DNA from: Acidobacteriota bacterium
GTDB taxonomy: Bacteria > Acidobacteriota > Vicinamibacteria > Vicinamibacterales > 2-12-FULL-66-21
Assembly: GCA_016184105.1 (NCBI GenBank)
Contig: JACPDI010000009.1
Span: forward strand, 1-64,000
Direction: 5' to 3'
DNA: 64,000 nt
Of this stretch, positions 9,917-18,157 are shown piece after piece (position 1 is the stretch's first letter; each line of letters starts with the position of its first letter). The position numbers were made by a program, and so were the translations under genes. The notes beneath the pieces were generated by a model that did no database searches, was not told the origin of the DNA, and worked only from the letters and a program-made list of their open reading frames with translations.

Positions 9917-10745
9917 CCTCCGCCCAGACAGATTCCATCTGATCGAGCGTCGCCTCGTGCACGGACGTGCCCCGTGCCGCGAGGCGGCGCTCCACGTCCT
10001 CGAACCGCTTCGTGAACTTCTCGTTCGCCTGTCGCAGGGCAGACTCCGGCTCGATGCCCATCTTGCGGGCGAGGTTCGCGATCGCAAAAAGCAGGTCCCC
10101 CATCTCCTCTTCCGCGCGCGCGCGGCTCTCGCGTTCGAGCGCGTGCGCGAGTTCATCCACCTCCTCGCGCACCTTGGCCACGACGTCCTCGGCCCGCTCC
10201 CAGTCGAAGCCGACGGCGGCGACGCGATTGCCGATCTCGTAGGCGCGCAGCAGGGCAGGCAGCGACCGCTTCACGCCGCCGAGGACGGTTGTCTGCTCGC
10301 CGCGCGCCTCCTGTTCCTTCGCCTTGATCTGCTCCCACTGCTGGAGGACGCCGGCGGAAGAAATGGGGTCGGGAGCCTTTTTCCCGCTCGGATCAGGGGA
10401 AAAAGGCTCCCGACCCCTTTTTACGTTTTCCGTAAACACGTGCGGGTGACGGCGGATCAGCTTCTCGACCACGTGGTCGAGCGAGCCGGCGATCGTGAAG
10501 CGTCCCTCTTCGGCCGCGATCTGGGCCAGGAACACCGCCTCGAACACGAAGTCTCCCAGCTCTCCCTCGAGCGCGCGATGGTCCTCGCGGTCGATCGCGT
10601 CGAGCACCTCGTACGTCTCCTCGAGCAGGTACGAGCGCAGCGACCGGTACGTCTGCTCGCGGTCCCACGGACACCCGCCGGGTGCGCGAAGACGAGCCAT
10701 GACGTCGACCAGTTTCTGGAACGCCTCGCCTGCGTGGTCCGCCAT
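9903..10745 (-). CDS. mazG: Nucleoside triphosphate pyrophosphohydrolase MazG
   Basis: MazG hydrolyses (d)NTPs to NMP and pyrophosphate, cleaning the nucleotide pool and affecting the stringent response. The 280-residue protein has two MazG folds. The first starts LRAPGGCPWDREQTYRSL and has the metal-binding EExxE-type helix LLEETYEVLDAI followed by ELGDFVFE. The second has REEVDELAHAL and EEEMGDLLFAI. It is about 18-20 residues longer than usual between HPHVF and WEQIK. That extra peptide (residues 110-127) is encoded by a palindromic repeat inserted in frame (see 10365-10417). The start is 17 bp from the divergent PhnP-like gene. Confidence 0.93.
   Translation of the reverse strand: MADHAGEAFQKLVDVMARLRAPGGCPWDREQTYRSLRSYLLEETYEVLDAIDREDHRALEGELGDFVFEAVFLAQIAAEEGRFTIAGSLDHVVEKLIRRHPHVFTENVKRGREPFSPDPSGKKAPDPISSAGVLQQWEQIKAKEQEARGEQTTVLGGVKRSLPALLRAYEIGNRVAAVGFDWERAEDVVAKVREEVDELAHALERESRARAEEEMGDLLFAIANLARKMGIEPESALRQANEKFTKRFEDVERRLAARGTSVHEATLDQMESVWAEVKES
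10365..10417. repeat. 53-bp perfect palindromic element inserted in frame in mazG
   Basis: Two perfectly complementary 21-nt arms (10365-10385 and 10397-10417, the left beginning GGGGTCGGGAGC) surround an 11-nt loop. The element sits inside the mazG coding frame and adds residues near 110-127 without breaking it. It lies in a surface linker between the two MazG domains, where family members carry only a few residues. This looks like a small non-autonomous palindromic repeat that has landed in a gene, similar in behaviour to Rickettsia palindromic elements. Confidence 0.75.
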
Positions 10746-10762
10746 CCGGGTATGCTACACCT

Positions 10763-11527
10763 GTGCGCGTGACGTTCCTTGGAACCGGCACCTCTCACGG
10801 CGTGCCGATGATCGGGTGCACCTGCGCGGTGTGCACGTCTGCCGATCCACGCGACGCCCGCTGGCGCCCGTCGATTTATGTCGAGGCGGACCACGGCGCC
10901 GCGCTGCTCGTGGACACCGGGCCCGACCTGCGGGCGCAGGCGCTGCGCTTCGGCGTCACGCGCGTGGACGCCATCCTTTACACCCACGGCCACGCCGACC
11001 ACGTCGTCGGGCTCGACGAGGTGCGGCGCTTCAACGCGCTGAGGCACGCGCGGATCCCGTGCTTCGGCGACCGGCAGACCGTCGGTGAGATCCGGAAGAT
11101 GTTCGCGTACGTGTTCGGCGCGGATACGCCCAGGGGAGGCGGCATTCCCGACATCGATCTCACCGCAGTCGACGGGCCGTTTTCGGCCGCCGGCGTGCCC
11201 GTGGTGCCGGTGCCGGTCCTCCACGGGCAGCGGCTCGTGCTCGGGTTTCGGCTCGGCCAGTTTGCGTACCTGACCGACTGCAGCCGCATTCCCGAGGAGT
11301 CGTGGCCGCTGCTCGAGGGGGTCGAGGTGGTGGTCCTGGATGCGTTGCGCGAGCGGCCGCATCCCACGCATTTCTCGCTGGCCGAGGCGGTGGAGGCGGC
11401 CACGCGGCTCGGCGCGCGCGAGACCTGGTTCACGCACATCGCCCACGATCTGGGCCACGCCGCCACCTGCGCGAAGCTGCCGCCGTCCATGCAACTCGCA
11501 TATGATGGGCTGATCCTCGACTGCTGA
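10763..11527 (+). CDS. PhnP-like metallo-beta-lactamase-fold hydrolase
   Basis: The protein has 254 residues and a compact metallo-beta-lactamase fold. The N-terminus has the GTGTSHGVPMIGC signature of the PhnP/cyclic phosphodiesterase-like group. It also has a CTCAVC cysteine cluster, the metal motif THGHADH (about residues 74-80), an aspartate near YLTDCS, and a late THIAHD histidine motif. PhnP members cleave cyclic phosphate diesters, but no phosphonate genes are nearby, so the substrate is open. The GTG at 10763 is used; a second GTG lies six bases downstream. The stop overlaps the ribF start by one base (TGATG), so the two are coupled. Confidence 0.85.
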   Translation: MRVTFLGTGTSHGVPMIGCTCAVCTSADPRDARWRPSIYVEADHGAALLVDTGPDLRAQALRFGVTRVDAILYTHGHADHVVGLDEVRRFNALRHARIPCFGDRQTVGEIRKMFAYVFGADTPRGGGIPDIDLTAVDGPFSAAGVPVVPVPVLHGQRLVLGFRLGQFAYLTDCSRIPEESWPLLEGVEVVVLDALRERPHPTHFSLAEAVEAATRLGARETWFTHIAHDLGHAATCAKLPPSMQLAYDGLILDC

Positions 11528-12468
11528 TGGACCTCATCTACTTTCCCGATGGCCCGAGGCCGCACTGGCCCCAGCCGGTGCTGGCGCTGGGGAACTTCGA
11601 CGGCCTGCATCGCGGCCACATGAAGATCATCGATCGCGTGCGCCGCCGGGCCGGCGAGCGCGGGGGCACGCCGATCGCGATGACCTTCGACCCGCATCCG
11701 CCGAGAGTGGTCCGCCCCGACAAGGCGCCGCGGCTCCTGATGACGACCGCGCAGCGGCTCGAGGCGCTGGATCGCGCGGGCATGCACGGCGTGGTCGTGG
11801 TGCGCTTCACGCCGGAGCTGTCCCGCTGGGAGCCGGACGCGTTCGTGCAGGAGGTGCTCGTGGAGTGGGTGCGCGCCGTCGAAGTCTGGGTGGGCGCGAA
11901 CTTTCTCTTCGGGCGCGATCGCACCGGCAACTTCACGCTGTTGCGCGCGCTCGGCATGCGCTACGGCTTCAAGGCCGAGAAGATCGACCCGGTGCGCTAC
12001 AAGGAATTCGTCGTCTCGAGCACGCGCATCCGCCGTCTGATCGCGGAAGGCCGGATGGACGAAGCGGCAGCGCTCCTCGGCCACCATTATTTCCTCGACG
12101 GAACCGTGGTCCGCGGGCGCTCGCGGGGACGCGAGATTGGGTTTCCCACCGCCAACCTGGAGACCGCCAACGAGCTGCTGCCGCCCAACGGCGTGTACGC
12201 CACGGCGGCGAAGCTGGCCGGCGACGAGCGGCTGCGCGCCGCGGTGACCAACGTGGGCGTGCGGCCCACCTTCGGCAGCTCGGACGCGCCGACCGTGGAG
12301 ACCCACATCTTCGACCTGGATCACGAGTTGTACGGCACCGCGATGCGGCTGTACTTCGTGCAGCGCCTTCGCGACGAGCGCGCGTTTGCCGACCTCGACG
12401 CGCTGCGCGAGCAGATCGACGCCGATGTCCGGCACGCGCGGCGGCTGTTCAGCCGCGTTTCGCTATAG
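11527..12468 (+). CDS. ribF: Bifunctional riboflavin kinase/FAD synthetase
   Basis: RibF converts riboflavin to FMN and then FAD. The 313 residues show the adenylyltransferase domain first, with the nucleotidyltransferase motif GNFDGLHRGH (about residues 23-32) and the STRIRRLI motif. The flavokinase domain follows, with GRSRGREIGFPTAN and NGVYAT. Length and order match the family. Start and stop of the upstream hydrolase overlap at TGATG. A small downstream gene starts 10 bp after the stop, so the three probably share a transcript. Confidence 0.95.
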   Translation: MDLIYFPDGPRPHWPQPVLALGNFDGLHRGHMKIIDRVRRRAGERGGTPIAMTFDPHPPRVVRPDKAPRLLMTTAQRLEALDRAGMHGVVVVRFTPELSRWEPDAFVQEVLVEWVRAVEVWVGANFLFGRDRTGNFTLLRALGMRYGFKAEKIDPVRYKEFVVSSTRIRRLIAEGRMDEAAALLGHHYFLDGTVVRGRSRGREIGFPTANLETANELLPPNGVYATAAKLAGDERLRAAVTNVGVRPTFGSSDAPTVETHIFDLDHELYGTAMRLYFVQRLRDERAFADLDALREQIDADVRHARRLFSRVSL

Positions 12469-12478
12469 AATTGTCGGG

Positions 12479-12781
12479 ATGTCCGCCTCCGGGCTGCCGA
12501 TGCGGCTGCGTGTGCCTTCGGACGCCAGGTTCCGTCCCATTCTCCTGACCATGGCGCGGCGCGTTGCGGAGTCCGTGGGGTTCTCCGCGGCAGACGCCGC
12601 CGCGGTCGGCCAGGAGCTCGCCGCTCGGACCGACGCGGTCACGCGCAAGGCGCCGCTCGCCGAGACGACACCGATCGACGTGACGTTCGACGTCGCCAAT
12701 ACGAACGGCGCCGTGTTTCGCGTGCGCGCGCGGTGTGGCGGGTCGGATCTGGAAGTGACGCGCCCGCTGCCCCTGGCCTGA
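12479..12781 (+). CDS. Small protein resembling the N-terminal half of an RsbW-like anti-sigma factor
   Basis: This is a 100-residue cytoplasmic protein starting MSASGLPMRLRVPSDARF; the ATG at 12479 lies 10 bp after ribF. The pattern LRVPSDARFRPILLTMARRV and VGFSAADAAAVGQEL resembles the first strand and helices of HATPase_c anti-sigma/RsbW-type proteins. However, the asparagine of the ATP-binding N-box is missing, and the G-boxes are absent because the protein ends too early. It may be a degenerate or non-ATP-binding partner. The family assignment is tentative. cysS follows after 23 bp. Confidence 0.55.
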   Translation: MSASGLPMRLRVPSDARFRPILLTMARRVAESVGFSAADAAAVGQELAARTDAVTRKAPLAETTPIDVTFDVANTNGAVFRVRARCGGSDLEVTRPLPLA

Positions 12782-12804
12782 GCCGGCCCCCGAGACGAGC
12801 CACC

Positions 12805-14220
12805 ATGCGCCTGTACAACACCCTCACCCGTCGCGAGGACACCTTCGCCCCGTCGCAGGGGAACACGGTCCGCATGTACACGTGCGGCCTGACGGTGTAC
12901 GCACGCGGCCACATCGGCAACTTCCGGACGTTCGTGTGCGTCGATGTGCTGCGGCGCGCCCTCCGCCACGTTGAAGGCTTCGAGATCCGCCAGGTGATGA
13001 ACTTCACGGACGTGGACGACCGCACGATCATCGAATCCCAGAAGGCCGGCATGCCGCTGCGGGAGTACACGGAGCAGTGGATCGCGGCGTTCCGGGAGGA
13101 CGCCGCCACGCTCGGCCTGGAAGAGGCCGAAGCCACCCCGCGCGCGACCGACGCCGAGAACCTCCAGTGGATGGGGAAGGTGGTCAAGGCGCTCGAGGAA
13201 CGCGGCCACACCTACGAGAGCGACGGGTCGATCTACTTCAAGATTTCCACGCTGCCCGACTACGGCAAGCTCGCGCGGCTGGATCATGCCGGGATCAAGT
13301 CGGGCGCGCGCGTGGACACCGACAAGTACGAGAAGGAAGACGCCCGCGACTTCGTCCTGTGGAAAGCGTCCAAGCCGGGCGAGCCCACGTGGGACGTGGG
13401 GCTGCCGCCCGGGCGTCCCGGCTGGCACCTCGAGTGCTCCGCGATGGCCCTGCGACTGCTGGGCGAGCCGCCCATCGATATCCACACGGGCGGCGTCGAC
13501 CTCATCTTCCCTCATCACGAGAACGAGATCGCGCAGAGCGAAGGGGCGACGGGCAAGCCGTTCGTGCGTTTCTGGGTGCACACCGAACATCTGATCCTCG
13601 ACGAAGGGGAGAAGATGTCGAAGTCGCTCGGGAACGTGTTCACCGTGCGCGACGTCCTCGAGCAGGGGTACCGCGCCTCGGCGCTGCGCTACCTGCTGCT
13701 CTCGGTCCATTACCGCAAGCAGCTGCGGTTCTCGTGGACCAGCCTCCAGCAGGCCGAAGAGGCCGTGCGGCGCCTGACGGATTTCCTGTTGCGGCTCGAC
13801 GCCGTGCCCGGCGGCGGCCCGCATCCGGAAACGGCCGCGCGCGTGGAGGACGCGTCGAGAGCCTTCGCCGAGATGATCCGCGACGATCTGAACACCGCCG
13901 GCGCCCTCGGCGTCGTCTTCGAGCTGGTGCGGACGCTCAACGCCGCCATTGACGGTGGCGAGGTGGGGCGCGCCGACGTTCCGGCGATCCGCGACGCGTT
14001 CGACCGCTTCGATCGCGTCCTCGGCATCGTGGCGGTCAGGCGGCGCGAGGAAGAGCAGCCGCCGGTGCCAGTCCAGGAAATCGAGCGGCTGACCCAGGCC
14101 CGCAGGGAAGCGCGGCGAAACCGCGACTTCGCCGCGGCCGACCGCATTCGCGCCGAGCTCGATGCCAGGGGCATCGTGCTCGAAGACACCGCCGCGGGCA
14201 CGCGGTGGAAAAGAAAATAA
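12805..14220 (+). CDS. cysS: Cysteinyl-tRNA synthetase
   Basis: CysS charges tRNA-Cys. The 471-residue class Ia synthetase has the zinc-site cysteine and HIGH-type signature in MYTCGLTVYARGHIGN, further zinc ligands at WHLECSAM and HHENE, and the KMSKS loop at EKMSKSLGN (about residue 270). A DALR-type anticodon region follows. I chose the ATG at 12805 (MRLYNTL) because homology starts there; the frame also opens upstream inside the preceding gene. A tRNA-Cys gene lies about 3.8 kb downstream. The stop codon is the first part of a degenerate inverted repeat (14219-14302). Confidence 0.95.
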   Translation: MRLYNTLTRREDTFAPSQGNTVRMYTCGLTVYARGHIGNFRTFVCVDVLRRALRHVEGFEIRQVMNFTDVDDRTIIESQKAGMPLREYTEQWIAAFREDAATLGLEEAEATPRATDAENLQWMGKVVKALEERGHTYESDGSIYFKISTLPDYGKLARLDHAGIKSGARVDTDKYEKEDARDFVLWKASKPGEPTWDVGLPPGRPGWHLECSAMALRLLGEPPIDIHTGGVDLIFPHHENEIAQSEGATGKPFVRFWVHTEHLILDEGEKMSKSLGNVFTVRDVLEQGYRASALRYLLLSVHYRKQLRFSWTSLQQAEEAVRRLTDFLLRLDAVPGGGPHPETAARVEDASRAFAEMIRDDLNTAGALGVVFELVRTLNAAIDGGEVGRADVPAIRDAFDRFDRVLGIVAVRRREEEQPPVPVQEIERLTQARREARRNRDFAAADRIRAELDARGIVLEDTAAGTRWKRK

Positions 14221-14302
14221 CCACGAAGACCACCAAGGGCACCAAGAGATCACGAGCGCTTTCTTGGTGGCCTGCCTTGAGTGTTTAGTGCTCTTTGTGG
14301 TT
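14219..14302. repeat. Degenerate inverted repeat between cysS and the aminotransferase
   Basis: The left arm starts AACCACGAAGACCACCAAGG and the right arm ends GCTCTTTGTGGTT. Their outer ends are complementary (AACCAC/GTGGTT) and both contain CCACCAAG-type blocks in opposite orientation. It overlaps the cysS stop and ends 20 bp before the aminotransferase start. AT-richer CACGAAG/CAAAG repeats of this style are often dispersed in intergenic DNA of Acidobacteriota and related phyla. That generalisation is from memory and is not testable here. Confidence 0.45.
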
Positions 14303-14322
14303 CTCATGCCGTGAGAACAATC

Positions 14323-15690
14323 ATGAATGGACCGGAAATAAAAACATCCCTCCCAGGCCCCAAGGCCAAGGCGCTCATCGATCGCGACCAGAAACGCGTG
14401 TCGACGTCCTATACCCGCTCGTATCCGTTCGTCATGGCACGCGGCGAAGGCGCGATCGTCGAGGACGTGGACGGCAACCGGTTCCTGGATTGCGCCGCCG
14501 GGATCGCCGTCAACTCCACCGGCCACTCGCATCCGGAGGTGGTCCGCGCCATCGTCGAGCAGGCGCAGAAGTTCCTGCACATGTCGGGGACGGACTTCTA
14601 CTACGAGCCGCAGGTGCGCCTCGCCGAGCAGATCGCGGAGATCGTACCTATCAAGGGAGAAGTGCGATCGTTCTTCTCGAATTCCGGCACCGAGGCCACC
14701 GAGGCGGCGATCAAGCTCGCGCGCTACGCGACCAAGCGGCAGAACCTCATCGCGTTCTTCGGCTCGTTCCACGGCCGGTCGCTCGGGTCGCTGGCGCTGA
14801 CGGCCAGCAAGGTCGTGCAGCGCAAGGGCATGGGCCCGCTGATGCCCGGCGTGTACCACGCCCCGTACGCCGATTGCTATCGCTGCCCGGTGGGCGCGTC
14901 GCCCGACACCTGCGCGGCCGAATGCGTCAACTGGATCGAAGACCAGCTGTTCCTGCACCTCGTCTCGCCGGACGAGGTCGCGGCGCTCATCGTCGAGCCG
15001 ATCCAGGGAGAGGGAGGCTACGTCGTGCCGCCGAAGCAGTTCCACGAGCGGCTGCGCAGCCTCACGCGGCAGCACGGCATCCTGCTCGTCGCCGACGAGG
15101 TGCAGTCCGGCATGGGGCGCACCGGAAAAATGTTTGCGTGCGAGCACTTCGACCTCGAGCCGGACGTGGTGAACATCGCGAAGGGAATCGCCTCCGGCAT
15201 GCCGCTCGGCATCACCGCGGCGCGCGCGAGCATCATGGACTGGCCGCCCGGCACGCATGCGAGCACGTTCGGGGGGAACCCGGTTTCCTGCGCCGCGGCG
15301 CTCGCCACCGTGAAGCTCCTGCGCGAGCAGGTGGTGAGGAACGCCGAGACGGTTGGCAGCCACCTGATCGAGCGGCTGCGCGGCCTCATGGACAAGCACC
15401 CGCTTGTCGGCGACGTGCGCGGCAAAGGCCTGATGGTCGGCGTCGAATTGGTCCGCGACCGCAAGACGAAGGAGCGCGCCACGACCGAACGCGACGCCGT
15501 CATCGAGGCGATGTTTGCGCGAGGCGTGCTGATCCTGGGCGCGGGCCCGAACGCGGTGCGGTTCGCGCCGCCTCTCGTGCTCTCGAAGGAGCAGGCCGAC
15601 ATCGCCGTGAAGGTCTTCGACGAGGCGCTGGCCGATGTCGAAAAGCGCGGCGGCGTCCGCCGCGTGGAGACCTCGCGCGCCGGCGCGTAA
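14323..15690 (+). CDS. Class III PLP-dependent aminotransferase (acetylornithine/4-aminobutyrate type)
   Basis: This is a 455-residue fold-type I, class III enzyme. The N-terminal GEGAIVEDVDGNRFLDCAAG and NSTGHSHP motifs, SNSGTEATEAA (phosphate-binding), the FFGSFHGRS loop, DEVQSGMGRTG and the Schiff-base lysine Lys287 in IAKGIASGMPLG are all present. The sequence style is closest to archaeal-type acetylornithine/4-aminobutyrate aminotransferases and related broad-specificity enzymes, so I do not assign argD or gabT. An unusual CYRCPVG...CAAEC cysteine pair sits in the middle. The ATG at 14323 is used instead of an upstream GTG inside the repeat. yraN lies 41 bp downstream. Confidence 0.88.
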   Translation: MNGPEIKTSLPGPKAKALIDRDQKRVSTSYTRSYPFVMARGEGAIVEDVDGNRFLDCAAGIAVNSTGHSHPEVVRAIVEQAQKFLHMSGTDFYYEPQVRLAEQIAEIVPIKGEVRSFFSNSGTEATEAAIKLARYATKRQNLIAFFGSFHGRSLGSLALTASKVVQRKGMGPLMPGVYHAPYADCYRCPVGASPDTCAAECVNWIEDQLFLHLVSPDEVAALIVEPIQGEGGYVVPPKQFHERLRSLTRQHGILLVADEVQSGMGRTGKMFACEHFDLEPDVVNIAKGIASGMPLGITAARASIMDWPPGTHASTFGGNPVSCAAALATVKLLREQVVRNAETVGSHLIERLRGLMDKHPLVGDVRGKGLMVGVELVRDRKTKERATTERDAVIEAMFARGVLILGAGPNAVRFAPPLVLSKEQADIAVKVFDEALADVEKRGGVRRVETSRAGA

Positions 15691-15731
15691 CGAATCCTTG
15701 CTGGTCCCTGTTTTGCTCCGGGTCGGGCGCC

Positions 15732-16109
15732 ATGCCCGGCCCGGATTCCCGCCAGACCACCGGCCGGCGGGGAGAAAGCGCCGCCCGCACGGAACTCGAG
15801 CGACGCGGGTACGCAATCCTCGCCACCGGGTTCCGCACGAAATGTGGCGAAATCGATCTCGTCGCCCGTGACGGCGCCACGCTGGTGTTCGTCGAGGTCC
15901 GGACGCGCCGGGGCGGCCGGTGCGGCACGGCGGCCGAGTCGGTCACCCGCCGCAAGCAGCTTCAGGTCGCGCGCATGGCACGCGCGTACCTCGCCACGGA
16001 GGGAGGGGGCGACGGTCCCTGCCGCTTCGACGTGGTCGCGATCGATTACGACGGTGCGTGCAGCGAGCCGCGCATCGTCGTCTACCAGGCGGCCTTCGAC
16101 GCCCCCTGA
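15732..16109 (+). CDS. yraN: YraN/UPF0102-family endonuclease-like protein
   Basis: This 125-residue protein has a restriction-endonuclease-like fold. The family signature is clear: GRRGESAARTELERRGY, then CGEIDLVARDG (the D and E of the PD-(D/E)xK-type core) and LVFVEVRTR with AESVTRRKQLQ. The molecular role is still uncertain; a Holliday-junction-resolvase-like role is often proposed. It starts at the ATG at 15732, downstream of the aminotransferase, and is convergent with the gamma-glutamyltransferase. The 28-bp gap contains tandem TTTTACC-like units. Confidence 0.9.
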   Translation: MPGPDSRQTTGRRGESAARTELERRGYAILATGFRTKCGEIDLVARDGATLVFVEVRTRRGGRCGTAAESVTRRKQLQVARMARAYLATEGGGDGPCRFDVVAIDYDGACSEPRIVVYQAAFDAP

Positions 16110-16137
16110 CGTTTTACCGTTTACCTTTTACCTTCTC

Positions 16138-17571
16138 TTAGAACCCCACCGCCGCCCCGTCCTTCCTCGGATCCGATCCGCCCATCATCAGGCCCGTGCG
16201 CGGGTCGATCATGATCGCCTGGTAACCGCCGAAGCCGCCCGGATTCTCGATCACGCGGTGGCCGCGGGACGTCAGTCCAGCGCGCACGCTCGCGGGGATT
16301 GCCGATTCGAGTGCCAGGCCGCTCGTCATGTGCCGGAAGCGCGGCGCTTCGCCGGCGTCCTGCACGTTCATGCCGAAGTCGATCAGGTTCGCGAGCACCT
16401 GGACGTGCGCCTGCGCCTGCATGTCGCCCCCCATGACGCCGAACGAGAGCCAGGGGCGGCCGTCCTTCATCACCATCGCGGGCACCAGCGTGTGAAACGG
16501 CCGCTTGCCGGGGGCGATGAGGTTCGGATGCCCGTCGCCGAGCGAGAACAGGCTCCCGCGGTTCTGCAGGACGATGCCGGTGTCTCCCGCGACGATGCCG
16601 GAGCCGAAGCTTTCGTAGAGGGATTGGATCAGCGAGACGACGTTGCCGTCGCGATCGGCGGCCGTCAGGTAGACCGTGTCTCCCTTCGCTTCGATCGTGC
16701 GCTCGCCGGCGTCGCGGCGCCGCGCGCTGCCGGCGACCCGGCCCGGCTCGTACGCCTGTGCGGCGTGCAACATGTCGATCTCGCGGCGTCGCCGGGCGGC
16801 GTAGTCCTTTGACAGCATCATCGTGAGGACGTCGGCCGGTACGGCGGCGGCGTCTGCGACGTACGCGTCGCGATCCGCGAACGCGACGCGTTTGGCTTCC
16901 GCCATCACGTGCAGGTATTCGGCCGAGTCGTGACCGAGCGCCTTCAGGTCGAAGCCTTCGACGATGTTGAGCATCTCGAGGGCGGTGATGCCCTGCGTGT
17001 TGGGCGGCAGCTCGAAGACGTCGTGGCCGCGATACGTCGTGGAGACCGGATCGACCCAGTCGGATCGATGCGCCGCGAGATCCGCTTCGGCGACCAGCCC
17101 GCTGCGGCGCTTCATGTCCGCGGCAATCTGTCGCGCGATCGTGCCGCGATAGAAGCTCGCGGCGCCTTCACGGGCGAGCGTGTCGAGCGTGGCCGCGAGC
17201 TTCGGGTTGCGGAAGATCTCGCCGGGGCGGGGCGCGCGGCCGTCGGGCAGGAAAGTGGCCGCCGCGTGCGCGTCGCGCGCGAGGACGGTCGCCTCGTCTG
17301 CCCACTGGCAGGCGACGATCTCGGACACGCCGAAGCCGTCGCGCGCGTAGGCGACTGCCGGCTGCAGCGCGCGGTCGAACGGCAGCGTCCCGAAGCGGCC
17401 GAGGAGCGTCGCCCAGCCGTCCACCACGCCTGGGACCGACACGGACAGCTCGCCGCGATGAGGAACCGTCTTCAGGCCGCGACGTGCGAACTCGTCCGGC
17501 GTGGCGGCGGCCGGCGCGCGGCCGCTCGCGTTCAGGCCGTAGAGCTTCTTGTCCTTCGACGCCGCCGTCAC
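16138..17571 (-). pseudogene. Gamma-glutamyltransferase, 5'-truncated and rearranged
   Basis: From KDKKLYGLNASGRAP onward this 477-residue frame is a good gamma-glutamyltransferase of the YwrD-like type. It has the autocatalytic Thr299 in GDTVYLTA, NVVSLIQS, FGSGIV and the C-terminal MGGDMQAQ motifs. Members normally start with about 75-80 more residues carrying QPLASAAGLRVLQNGGNAVD and a VVEP block. Those pieces are not upstream in the same orientation. They occur just beyond the start on the opposite strand: D-A-A-V-T-A-A-M-V-L-S-V-V-E-P at about 17558-17602 and QPLASAAGLRVLQNGGNA at 17601-17652. No export signal remains. The encoded fragment would lack part of the large-subunit core, so I call it a rearranged pseudogene; misassembly is the alternative. 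Confidence 0.7.
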
Positions 17572-17652
17572 CGCCGCGATGGTCCTCTCCGTCGTCGAGC
17601 CAGCCGCTCGCCTCGGCCGCAGGCCTCCGCGTGCTCCAGAACGGCGGCAACG
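17558..17652 (+). pseudogene. Inverted N-terminal fragments of the gamma-glutamyltransferase
   Basis: Two blocks of the missing gamma-glutamyltransferase N-terminus lie here on the + strand in different frames: DAAVTAAMVLSVVEP, then SSQPLASAAGLRVLQNGGNA. The enzyme body next to them is on the minus strand. Going away from the body, the blocks keep their expected physical order, but each is flipped. The junction between them shares GTCGTCGAGCC, which both blocks can use, suggesting microhomology. Confidence 0.6.
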
Positions 17653-17665
17653 CGGGTCGTCATGC

Positions 17666-17695
17666 TTGCCTGGGGCGTCTAATCTCTAGTATTCT
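17666..17695 (+). promoter_or_regulatory. Candidate promoter of tRNA-Gly
   Basis: TTGCCT (17666-17671), an 18-nt spacer and TATTCT (17690-17695) precede tRNA-Gly by 19 bp. It directly abuts the scrambled gamma-glutamyltransferase fragments. Confidence 0.4.
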
Positions 17696-17714
17696 TGATA
17701 TTCTGGCTGGGCGA

Positions 17715-17789
17715 GCGGGAATAACTCAGTGGTAGAGTGCGACCTTGCCAAGGTCGAAGTCGCGGGTTCGAATCCCGTTTCCCGCTCCA
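17715..17789 (+). tRNA. tRNA-Gly (anticodon GCC)
   Basis: The full cloverleaf reads: acceptor GCGGGAA/TTCCCGC, D-stem ACTC/GAGT, anticodon stem CGACC/GGTCG with loop TTGCCAA (anticodon GCC), and T-arm with TTCGAAT. The 3' CCA is encoded at 17787-17789, followed by a T-run. Confidence 0.96.
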
Positions 17790-17973
17790 TTTTTCTCCTC
17801 GCGGGGCGGGCGGTTGCAGCAGGGTAGCTGGTTCGCTCAGGGACTTCGATCGACCAGTACTTGTGGCGGGGACCAATGGCTCGCGGGGCGGTGGGCTCGT
17901 GGCGAACCAGGTGGCAGAACCAGCCGGCAGAACCAACCGTCAGAACCCCGCGCTAAGCTCCCGCGTTCCGATC
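17790..17973 (+). other. Spacer between the two tRNA genes
   Basis: A T-run (TTTTTCTCCTC) follows tRNA-Gly and may end its transcript. Near 17908-17950 a short motif recurs as GGCAGAACCAGCC, GGCAGAACCAACC and GTCAGAACCCC, three imperfect tandem units. I see no gene and no clear promoter for tRNA-Cys. Confidence 0.5.
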
Positions 17974-18047
<74 letters not shown>

Positions 18048-18157
18048 ATCCTAACCCGCTGATTTTTCAGTCGTTATCGACACACCGCGATAGACACGTC
18101 CGGCAGTCCATTGCGTGATTGGTCCCGTACGTGGTCCCATTGAGTCGGAGCTGCCCG

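Noticed and set aside
12463-15816. Long minus-strand open frame across cysS and the aminotransferase
   Set aside because: Antisense shadow of two clear genes; low-complexity Arg/His/Asp composition.
17679-17936. 85-codon minus-strand frame containing SGKRDSNPRLRPWQG
   Set aside because: It runs antisense through tRNA-Gly; this peptide type is a well-known false gene over tRNAs.
17908-17950. Possible short CRISPR-like or tandem array between the tRNAs
   Set aside because: Only three imperfect units of about 12 bp with no spacers; too short for an array.
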